64,000 nt of DNA, from contig CAZNRD010000005.1 of NCBI GenBank assembly GCA_964575425.1, positions 49,628 to 113,627 of the forward strand, given 5' to 3'. A program made the translations under genes and the position numbers. The notes under the pieces were generated by a model. The model had not been told where the DNA came from and searched no databases. It worked only from the letters and a program-made list of their open reading frames with translations. Origin of the DNA: DATEAV01 sp964575425. Its GTDB lineage: Bacteria; Chloroflexota; Anaerolineae; Anaerolineales; E44-bin32. Positions 17,103 to 24,094 of the stretch are shown here, in pieces. The first letter of the stretch is position 1. Every line of letters begins with the position of its first letter.

Positions 17103-17336
17103 ATGCTCAGCGCTGCATACCTGGCAACTGCTACTTCTGCCTTGGGGGCAAGTACCGTCGTCCATCGTCCTCCGGCCTACCTCGATCCCGGCAGTGGGAG
17201 TTTTCTCCTGCAGCTTCTTGTGGCAGGCATCTTGGGGGGATTGTTCGCCATGCGCGCCTTCTGGGGGCGGCTGAAGAACCGTATCCTTCGCGAGAGGGAA
17301 GCCCGAGAAGACGAAACCGAATCCGAAGGTGAATGA
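17103..17336 (+). CDS. small single-pass membrane protein with YLDPGSGS motif
   Basis: A 77-residue protein: a short, weakly hydrophobic N-terminus, then Pro-Ala-Tyr-Leu-Asp-Pro-Gly-Ser-Gly-Ser, one membrane helix (about residues 34-51), a basic Arg-Ala-Phe-Trp-Gly-Arg-Leu-Lys stretch and an acidic tail. I recall small proteins with this YLDPGSGS motif next to membrane sulfatase-like hydrolases and methyltransferases in other glycan loci, but I know of no tested function. The ATG at 17103 has a GGGGAGGAG site 10 bases upstream, which supports it over the longer in-frame start at 17046. It overlaps the methyltransferase start by 8 bases, so the two are coupled. It may be an assembly or regulatory partner of the hydrolase. 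Confidence 0.8.
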   Translation: MLSAAYLATATSALGASTVVHRPPAYLDPGSGSFLLQLLVAGILGGLFAMRAFWGRLKNRILREREAREDETESEGE

Positions 17337-18717
17337 GCGGCTGCCGTCCTCGTTCCGAGATCCGAGCGGATTCCTGTTCCGCCGCGATGGCGTCCTGCTG
17401 AGGCAGGTCAATCAGGTCTACCGTGCGGCCTATGACCAGTTCATGGGCTCAGGGCTCTACCCCGCGCTCGTTGACGCTCGTTTCCTGGTGCCGCACGAGG
17501 AAGTTTCAGTCGACGCGGCGGTCGAAGCCGGCGCCTATAGGGTCCTGCGGCCGCAACCGATCCCCTTCGTCAGCCATCCCTTCGAGTGGTGCTTCAGCCA
17601 ACTCAAGCAGGCCGCGCTGACCACGCTTCGTGTCCAGGAGGTGGCCCTCCATCACGGGATGAGCCTCAAAGATGCCAGCGCCTACAACATCCAGTTCGTT
17701 GGCAGTCGGCCCGTCTTGATCGATACCCTCTCCTTTGAGCCGTACGAGGAGGGGAAGCCATGGGTGGCTTACCGGCAATTCTGCCAGCACTTCCTGGCCC
17801 CGCTGGCGCTCATGGCTTGTCGAGATGTTCGTCTGGGGCAGCTCCTGCGCATTCACCTCGACGGGATTCCGCTCGATCTTGCGGCCAGACTGCTGCCGTC
17901 CCGGACTTGGCTCCGCAGCGGCTTGGCGCTGCACATCCACGTTCATGCTGCGAGCCAGCGACGCTTGGCTCGGGAGCGGCCCGGTGCCATGGCATCCCGC
18001 CGGCGGATGAGCCGGGCAGCCTTCCTCGGATTGCTCGAGTCCCTGCGAGCGACGGTATCGGCGCTCAGATGGCAGCCGGCAGGAACACCCTGGGCGGACT
18101 ACCAAGGCATGGGCCACTACTCGGTTGAGGCCGCTGAGGCGAAGAAGGCGCTCGTGGCGCGATACCTGGACGAGGTAGGGCCACAACTGGTCTGGGACCT
18201 GGGGGCCAATGTCGGGAGCTACAGCCGAATTGCCAGCGGCCGGGGGATTCTGACGGTGGCGTTCGACAACGACCTGGCAGCCGTTGAGCAATCTTACCTC
18301 CAGGCTTGCCGGGAGGACGATGCGCATCTTCTCCCGCTTGTACTAGACCTCACGAACCCGACGCCGGCCGCGGGTTGGGCACTACGCGAGAGGGCTTCTC
18401 TTCTGCAGCGCGGACCGGCCGATCTGGTTATGGCTCTTGCCCTCATTCATCACCTCGTCATTTCCAACAACGTGCCGATGGATCACTTCGCCTCCTTTCT
18501 GGCGCAACTGGGGCGTTGGCTGATCATCGAGTTTGTGCCCAAGGACGATCCTCGAGTGCAGGAGCTTCTGGCCTGGCGCAAGGATATCTTCGCAGGATAC
18601 GACGAGCAGGCTTTCGAAGCTGCGTTCCGACAGGTCTACAGCATACGCGCGTCCTCTGTACTGCCGGACACCCGAAGAAGACTCTACCTGATGGAGAGGA
18701 CCTCCTCCGCGGCATGA
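17329..18717 (+). CDS. two-domain class I SAM-dependent methyltransferase
   Basis: A 462-residue protein. The C-terminal half (from about residue 285) is a Rossmann methyltransferase: LVWDLGANVGSYSRIA for SAM binding, VAFDND for the ribose acid, and a Leu-Ala-Leu-Ile-His-His segment. The N-terminal 280 residues are a separate domain with Asp115-Ala-Ser-Ala-Tyr-Asn120 followed by Ile-Asp132. This spacing resembles the catalytic loop and metal aspartate of aminoglycoside-kinase-like folds, but I see no clear nucleotide-binding loop, so that is only a suggestion. The GTG start overlaps the small membrane protein gene, and its TGA overlaps the hydrolase ATG. The substrate is probably a glycan or lipid in the same module. 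Confidence 0.8.
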   Translation: MNERLPSSFRDPSGFLFRRDGVLLRQVNQVYRAAYDQFMGSGLYPALVDARFLVPHEEVSVDAAVEAGAYRVLRPQPIPFVSHPFEWCFSQLKQAALTTLRVQEVALHHGMSLKDASAYNIQFVGSRPVLIDTLSFEPYEEGKPWVAYRQFCQHFLAPLALMACRDVRLGQLLRIHLDGIPLDLAARLLPSRTWLRSGLALHIHVHAASQRRLARERPGAMASRRRMSRAAFLGLLESLRATVSALRWQPAGTPWADYQGMGHYSVEAAEAKKALVARYLDEVGPQLVWDLGANVGSYSRIASGRGILTVAFDNDLAAVEQSYLQACREDDAHLLPLVLDLTNPTPAAGWALRERASLLQRGPADLVMALALIHHLVISNNVPMDHFASFLAQLGRWLIIEFVPKDDPRVQELLAWRKDIFAGYDEQAFEAAFRQVYSIRASSVLPDTRRRLYLMERTSSAA

Positions 18718-20321
18718 GACGTCTCCAAGGCATCCATCCCTTTTTGTTTGCGATGTACCCGGTGATGGCCCTTCTGGCCAGCAACCTTGGCCAGCTCTAC
18801 CCGGTTGAGGCCGCCCGGTCGCTGGTGGTCGCCCTGATAGGCGCCGCGCTGCTCTTGGCGCTCGGGCGCGCCGTGTTCGGGGATTGGGATCGGTCGGCTC
18901 TGGTTGTCTCGATGGCCCTGTTGGTCTTCTTCACCTATGGCCACTTCTACGATCTGCTCGAGGGTGTCGCGGTGGGCGGGATTCTCATAGGCCGCCATCG
19001 ATACCTGGTTCCGATGGCGCTGGGTCTGATCGTTGTCTGGACATGGTGGGCGGCGCGTCGGCTGAGGGAGCCGGAGAAGGCAGGCGTCTTCTCTTGCGTG
19101 GTCGGAGTGGGCGCCCTTGCGTTGCCCGCCTATGCGATCGCTGCGTACTACCTCCTCGCGCCACGGGTGGTTGCTGCGGGGTTGGGGGAACAGGTGCTGA
19201 GGTTGCACGAACAGGTGGCGACAAGCGAAGAGCGGCCCGACATCTACTACATCATCCTGGATGGGTACGGCCGAGAAGACGTTCTCCGAGATCTCTACGA
19301 TTTCGACAACTCGGAGTTCATCGAGGCGCTGGAGCAGCGAGGTTTCTTCGTGGCCGGCGAGTCGCGAAGCAACTACATGATGACCGGTCTCTCCCTGGCA
19401 TCGTCCCTCAACATGGAGTACGTCGATCAGGTGGCAACTGAGATGGGAGCGGCTTCTGCTGATGGCCGATGGCTGGCCGAGCGCATCGCGCACAGCACCG
19501 TGCGCACGTTCCTGGAGAGCCAGGGATATGAGATGGTCGCCTTCGACAGCGGATGGCCCGTTTCCGACATCCGCGATGCGGATATCTTCCTCTCGCCGGG
19601 AGAGGAGCGTGCTTTTTCCGGTTTGCCTCTCTGGAAGTTGAACGAATTCGAAATTCTGCTGCTGCGCTTATCCCTGATCCGACCCGCGATCGACCGGCTG
19701 CAGGTGAAGCTTCAGGGCGAGGACAGCCTGCTGGAATGGCCCTACCTGCGTCACCGGGACCGAATACTCTTTGCCCTGGAAACGATGAAGCAGATCCCGA
19801 CATGGGATGGCGACTACTTTGTCTTTGCCCACCTGGTGACTCCCCACCCGCCTTTCGTCTTTGGCCCGAATGGGGAACCGATCCCGCACACGCGTCCTTA
19901 CTCGAGACGAGACGGAAGTGCGTACGAGGGATCCCTGCAGGAGTACGAACAACGGTATCGCGACCAGATAACCTACATCAATCGTGCCGTGCTTAGGCTG
20001 ATTGACCGGCTGCTGATTGGCTCAGATCCCGACCCGGTCATCATCTTGCAGGCCGATCATGGCCCCCGGGCCCGTGTCGACTGGGGCGACGTAGACGCGT
20101 CCAACATGCGAGAGGTCTTCTCTATCCTGAACGCGTATCATCTTCCGTGGCAAGCAGGGCCGCAACCCTATGAGGCGATCTCCCCTGTCAACTCCTTCCG
20201 CCTCATCCTCAACGGCCTGTTTGAAGAGCAACTGGACATGATTCCCGACGAGAGCTTCCTGACCGTGAACGTCAACCCCCTCGAGTTGGTCAACGTGACC
20301 GAGCGGGCCATTTCGGACTGA
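18714..20321 (+). CDS. membrane-anchored alkaline phosphatase superfamily (sulfatase-like) hydrolase
   Basis: A 535-residue protein with about five membrane helices in the first 165 residues and an extracytoplasmic catalytic domain. The domain opens with Tyr-Tyr-Ile-Ile-Leu-Asp183-Gly-Tyr-Gly, the first metal site of AlkP-type enzymes. A Tyr-Met-Met-Thr segment about 40 residues later is a likely nucleophile position, and Gln-Ala-Asp448-His449-Gly supplies second metal ligands. This layout matches LtaS/EptA-like phospho-group transferases and membrane sulfatases; I cannot tell which. The ATG overlaps the methyltransferase stop (ATGA), and the upstream open frame is that gene's shadow. It may add or remove a phospho- or sulfo-group on the surface glycan or its lipid. 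Confidence 0.8.
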   Translation: MRRLQGIHPFLFAMYPVMALLASNLGQLYPVEAARSLVVALIGAALLLALGRAVFGDWDRSALVVSMALLVFFTYGHFYDLLEGVAVGGILIGRHRYLVPMALGLIVVWTWWAARRLREPEKAGVFSCVVGVGALALPAYAIAAYYLLAPRVVAAGLGEQVLRLHEQVATSEERPDIYYIILDGYGREDVLRDLYDFDNSEFIEALEQRGFFVAGESRSNYMMTGLSLASSLNMEYVDQVATEMGAASADGRWLAERIAHSTVRTFLESQGYEMVAFDSGWPVSDIRDADIFLSPGEERAFSGLPLWKLNEFEILLLRLSLIRPAIDRLQVKLQGEDSLLEWPYLRHRDRILFALETMKQIPTWDGDYFVFAHLVTPHPPFVFGPNGEPIPHTRPYSRRDGSAYEGSLQEYEQRYRDQITYINRAVLRLIDRLLIGSDPDPVIILQADHGPRARVDWGDVDASNMREVFSILNAYHLPWQAGPQPYEAISPVNSFRLILNGLFEEQLDMIPDESFLTVNVNPLELVNVTERAISD

Positions 20322-20367
20322 TCCACGAGGGCCGGGGGCCGTGGGCGGAAGGTCGAGTGCAGCAACC

Positions 20368-21345
20368 ATGAGCGACAGACTTCAAGTCCTCCTGTCGGCC
20401 CCCTATATGATCCCATTCCTGGGACGCTTCCGGGCAGTCTTTGAGGCGGCCGGTGTAGAGCTGATCGTCGCCGCTGTGAGGGAACGGCTGTCGGAAGCAG
20501 AGTTGATGCGCTACGCGGGTCGCGTCGACGGCGTGATCTGCGGCGACGACCGCTTCTCGGGGAAGGTCCTCGAGGCCTTCACGCCGCGCCTGAAAGTGAT
20601 CTCCAAGTGGGGGACCGGAGTCGACTCCATCGATCGGGACACGGCCGAGGCCCTCGGGGTAAGAGTCTGCAACACGCCGGATGCATTCACGGAGGCGGTT
20701 GCAGACAGCGTGCTGGGGTACATCCTGGCGTTCGCCCGACGCCTCCCGTGGATGGATCGGGCGATGAAAGCTGGCCGATGGGAGAAGATCCCCGGCCGGG
20801 CCCTGCACGAATGCACGCTGGGCGTCGTCGGTGTGGGTAGGATCGGGAAGGCGGTGCTGCGCCGGGCGCGAGTTTTCGGGATGGGCCTTCTCGGCAACGA
20901 CATCGTATCGGTTCCGGCAGAGTTCGTGGCGCAAGTTGGAGTGGAAATGACGGAGCTGCGAGACCTGCTGCCACGGGTGGACTTCATCAGCCTGAACTGC
21001 GATCTCAACCCGACCTCGTTTCACCTGATCAACGAGGAGGCCCTGCGCGCCATGCGCCCGACAGCGGTCTTGATCAACACCGCTCGTGGGCCCGTCGTTG
21101 ACCAGGCTGCTCTTGTGCGCGCCCTCGAGGAAGGATGGATTGCCGGAGCAGCGCTGGACGTTTTCGAAGAGGAGCCGCTGCCGGCAGAGAGCCCCTTGCG
21201 GAAGATGGACAACGTCCTGCTGGCGCCGCACAACTCCAACAGCAGCCCGACTGCCTGGGAGCGGGTCCATTGGAATACCATCCGCAATCTGTTCCTGGGC
21301 CTGGGCCTGCCCCCGCCGTCGGAGGCAGACGTGCAGATGGAATGA
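20368..21345 (+). CDS. D-isomer 2-hydroxyacid dehydrogenase (phosphoglycerate dehydrogenase-like)
   Basis: A 325-residue NAD-dependent dehydrogenase. The catalytic domain surrounds a nucleotide-binding domain with GVGRIGKAV, and the catalytic triad is visible: Arg in INTARGPVVD, Glu in ALDVFEEEPLP, and His in LAPHNSNS. The substrate-loop Lys-Trp-Gly-Thr-Gly-Val-Asp is normal for the family. It lacks the ACT-type regulatory tail of SerA. Start choice is uncertain: ATG 20368 has GGAAGG about 15 bases upstream, while GTG 20341 would add nine residues. It sits between a hydrolase and an SDR in a glycan locus, so I infer it makes a hydroxy- or oxo-acid building block rather than serine. Confidence 0.8.
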   Translation: MSDRLQVLLSAPYMIPFLGRFRAVFEAAGVELIVAAVRERLSEAELMRYAGRVDGVICGDDRFSGKVLEAFTPRLKVISKWGTGVDSIDRDTAEALGVRVCNTPDAFTEAVADSVLGYILAFARRLPWMDRAMKAGRWEKIPGRALHECTLGVVGVGRIGKAVLRRARVFGMGLLGNDIVSVPAEFVAQVGVEMTELRDLLPRVDFISLNCDLNPTSFHLINEEALRAMRPTAVLINTARGPVVDQAALVRALEEGWIAGAALDVFEEEPLPAESPLRKMDNVLLAPHNSNSSPTAWERVHWNTIRNLFLGLGLPPPSEADVQME

Positions 21346-21391
21346 TGAGCATGAGACGTTCTCGGTCGGAGGCAGGGACGTGGAGGCTGTG

Positions 21392-22141
21392 ATGAAGCGA
21401 GTGGTGCTGGTCACCGGTGCGGCCGGGGGCATCGGCCGCGCGACAGTCCAGGTGTTCCACAGCGCCGGCTGGGACACCATCGCAGTTGATCGCCGAGAGG
21501 CCTCGGGGTTTCCTTCCGGCGTGCGCGTACAGCAGGCCGATGTCTCTCTGCCTGATTCCGTGGCCAGTCTGTTCGCCTGGCTGCGGGCTGAGGTGGGAGG
21601 GCTGGATGCCCTCGTCAACAACGCGGCCATCCAAATCTGCAAACCGCTGATTGACACGACTCCTGAGGAATGGGACGAGGTCATGGCATCTAACCTCCGC
21701 TCGATCTTCCTCACGGTGCGGGAGGCCTATCCGCTCTTGAAGGCCTCCGCAGGAGCGGTAGTCAATGTCAGTTCGGTGCATGCTGTGGCGACGTCGACAG
21801 ACATCGCCGCCTACGCGGCCAGCAAGGGCGGAGCCCTGGCTCTGACCCGCGCCATGGCGCTTGAGTTTGCGCGCGACGGCGTTCGCGTCAATGTGATCCT
21901 GCCCGGTGCTGTCGATACACCAATGCTGCATGCCGGCCTGATGCGAGGCCACGTACGCGGCGGTTCGGTTGAGGAAAGGATCGCTGACCTGGGTCGCCGC
22001 ACGCTCATGGGGCGCGTCGGCAAGCCGGACGAAATCGCTCGGGCCATCCTTTTCCTGGCCGACGGCGAGCAGTCATCTTTCATGACCGGACAGTCGATGA
22101 TCGTCGACGGCGGAGCGACCTGCCGCTTGAGCACAGAGTGA
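21392..22141 (+). CDS. SDR family oxidoreductase
   Basis: A 249-residue classical SDR: TGAAGGIG at residues 8-15, Asn-Asn-Ala-Ala for NNAG, a catalytic Ser in VNVSSVHA, Tyr-Ala-Ala-Ser-Lys, and the C-terminal MIVDGGATC segment. The ATG at 21392 has TGGAGG directly upstream; GTG 21389 is in frame one codon earlier. The 46-base gap to the dehydrogenase and the shared direction suggest they act in one pathway, possibly two redox steps on a carbohydrate or acid decoration. The substrate cannot be assigned: the active-site motifs are generic for 3-oxoacyl reductase- and sugar-type SDRs. Confidence 0.82.
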   Translation: MKRVVLVTGAAGGIGRATVQVFHSAGWDTIAVDRREASGFPSGVRVQQADVSLPDSVASLFAWLRAEVGGLDALVNNAAIQICKPLIDTTPEEWDEVMASNLRSIFLTVREAYPLLKASAGAVVNVSSVHAVATSTDIAAYAASKGGALALTRAMALEFARDGVRVNVILPGAVDTPMLHAGLMRGHVRGGSVEERIADLGRRTLMGRVGKPDEIARAILFLADGEQSSFMTGQSMIVDGGATCRLSTE

Positions 22142-22151
22142 GCCGGGCCGC

Positions 22152-24059
22152 ATGTTGGGGCTTCTCGTCCCCCTTACCTTCGCCGGCGTCTGGGTCGTTC
22201 TACGGCAGCAGAGGCCGGACCTGGAGTGGCGGCGGGCGTGGCTGCAGGCAGCGGTCCTGACGGCGACGTACCTGGTCGCGGTGACCGAGGGGCTGACCCT
22301 GGTCTCTGCCGTCACCCGGCCGGCGCTGGCAGCCTGCTGGGGAATTCCGGCGGCCGCGCTGTGGATCGTCATCACCCGGCGGTGGGCAAGGTCCGGACCG
22401 CCCACGCTCATGCCGCCATGGCCTGCAGCCTGGCCGGATCGGTTGATCTTGTCGACCGTCGGCCTGATCGTGGTGTTGACGGCGTTGGTTGCCTGGTGCG
22501 CCCCCCCGAGCACCTGGGACTCGTTGAACTACCACGTTGCCCGTGTCGCCCACTGGGCGCAGGACGCCAGCCTGCGCCACTACGCCACCGGCATCGAGAT
22601 CCAGAACAGCCGCCCGCCGGGCGCGGAGGTGTGGATCCTGAACCTGTACGTGCTGGGCGGAGGAGACAGTCTGGCGAACTTCGTCGCATGGTCGGCGATG
22701 TTGGGCAGCCTGATCGGAGCGAGTCTCATGGCGGGCCAGTTGGGGGGTGGAACGCGGGCCCAGTTTCTCGCAGCAGGCTGCGCCGCATCAATCCCGATGG
22801 GTATCGTGCAGGCTTCCGGCACGATGAATGACTACGTGGTGGCGTTTTGGTGCGTCTGCGCAGCCGTTGAGGTCATTGACCTGACGACGCCCCAGCTTGG
22901 GCGGAGCACTCCGTGGTTGGCTGGCTTGGCTGCCGGCCTGGGGGTCTATACCAAACCCACGGCCGTCGCGTTCCTGACACCGTTTGCGGTCCTCGCGGGC
23001 CTGGGTCTCTTGCGTCATGCCGGATGGAAGACAGCGGTTCGTCATGGGGTGCTGGCCCTGGCAGTGGCTGTGCTTGTCAATGCCGGCCCGTGGATGCGGA
23101 ACGCAGCGACCTACGGGTCGATCGCGGACCCGGTCGACATCAGCCGACACGCCAACCAGTGGCATGACCCGCGTGCCTGGCTCTCCAATCTGGTCCGCAA
23201 CTTGGCACTGCACGCCGGGACTCCCTGGCCGTATGTCAACAAGGCCACAGGCATGGCAATCCATGGGCTGCATCGCGTGATGGGGGTCGATCCGAATGAC
23301 CCCCGCACGACGGCGGCCGGCGATTTCGGCATTCGCCCGCCGGCGACGCAGGAGGATTGGGTCGCCAATCCGCTGCATGCCCTGCTGACCCTCATCGCTT
23401 TCGGCCTTGTGGTTGCAGAGGGCAGGCGCGCTCCCGCCGTTGCGCGGCCTTACGCGATAGCGGTAGTGGTCGGCTTTGTCCTCTTCTCCATTCTGTACAA
23501 GTGGCTGGTCTTCGGCAGCCGCCTCCAGCTGCCGGCCTTCGTTTTGGCTGCGCCGCTCTGGGGCGTGGCCCTGGAGCGACGTTTCCGTCCTATAGTCGCG
23601 GCCGGAATTGCACTCGCCCTGGTGCTGCTGGCCTGGCCGTGGCTGCTTTCGGTGCGCTCGCGCCCGCTGGTCTCACAGGCCGACTCGACGGTTGGGAGTG
23701 TCCTCCTGGAATCTCGGTTGGCTTTGTACTTCGCCAATGCGGCATACCTGCGGGATCCACTGCTGTCAGTAGGCGGCATGGTCCGGGAGGCTGGCTGTTC
23801 AGTGGTCGGAATCGCCCTATCGGGCAACGCCCCGGAATACTTGCTGTGGGTGGTGATGGGCGCGCCGCGGCCGGACCTGCGGATCGAGTGGATCGTCGGC
23901 GGGACGCCGTCGGCGCGCTACGAGGACCCTTCGTTCGCCCCGTGCGCCGTGATCTGCGACGAGAGCTGCCCGGCGGACTGGACCGCGATCCGCGGCCTGC
24001 CGCTCGTGTACGAGCGGGCGGGCTACCGGTTGTTCATGCCGACCTCCGTGGTACCCTGA
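22152..24059 (+). CDS. GT-C-like membrane protein, Cys-tail paralogue family (copy 1)
   Basis: A 635-residue protein with about twelve helices. Near residue 122 the extracytoplasmic loop has Trp-Asp-Ser-Leu-Asn-Tyr-His, then HWAQ and an Arg-Pro-Pro-Gly-Ala-Glu stretch, an acidic GT-C-like first loop. The soluble C-terminus holds Pro-Cys598-Ala-Val-Ile-Cys602 and Cys606. The same plan (D-S-x-x-Y-H loop and C-x3-C-x2-3-C tail) recurs in the genes at 24.1, 27.8 and 37.9 kb. Its closest match here is the 27.8 kb copy, with which it shares RYEDP/KYEDP-FAPCAVICD. ATG 22152 is 10 bases after the SDR stop, with a weak ribosome site. Probable lipid-sugar-dependent glycosyltransferase; acceptor unknown. 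Confidence 0.68.
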   Translation: MLGLLVPLTFAGVWVVLRQQRPDLEWRRAWLQAAVLTATYLVAVTEGLTLVSAVTRPALAACWGIPAAALWIVITRRWARSGPPTLMPPWPAAWPDRLILSTVGLIVVLTALVAWCAPPSTWDSLNYHVARVAHWAQDASLRHYATGIEIQNSRPPGAEVWILNLYVLGGGDSLANFVAWSAMLGSLIGASLMAGQLGGGTRAQFLAAGCAASIPMGIVQASGTMNDYVVAFWCVCAAVEVIDLTTPQLGRSTPWLAGLAAGLGVYTKPTAVAFLTPFAVLAGLGLLRHAGWKTAVRHGVLALAVAVLVNAGPWMRNAATYGSIADPVDISRHANQWHDPRAWLSNLVRNLALHAGTPWPYVNKATGMAIHGLHRVMGVDPNDPRTTAAGDFGIRPPATQEDWVANPLHALLTLIAFGLVVAEGRRAPAVARPYAIAVVVGFVLFSILYKWLVFGSRLQLPAFVLAAPLWGVALERRFRPIVAAGIALALVLLAWPWLLSVRSRPLVSQADSTVGSVLLESRLALYFANAAYLRDPLLSVGGMVREAGCSVVGIALSGNAPEYLLWVVMGAPRPDLRIEWIVGGTPSARYEDPSFAPCAVICDESCPADWTAIRGLPLVYERAGYRLFMPTSVVP

Positions 24060-24094
24060 GCCCGGACGGTCGATGTCGCCTCAAAAAGAGAGCC

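Noticed and set aside
23357..24094. Upstream extension of the 24095 gene to 883 codons
   Set aside because: The extra region overlaps the previous Cys-tail paralogue in another frame and is Arg/Ala/Gly-rich; ATG 24095 matches its relatives' N-termini.
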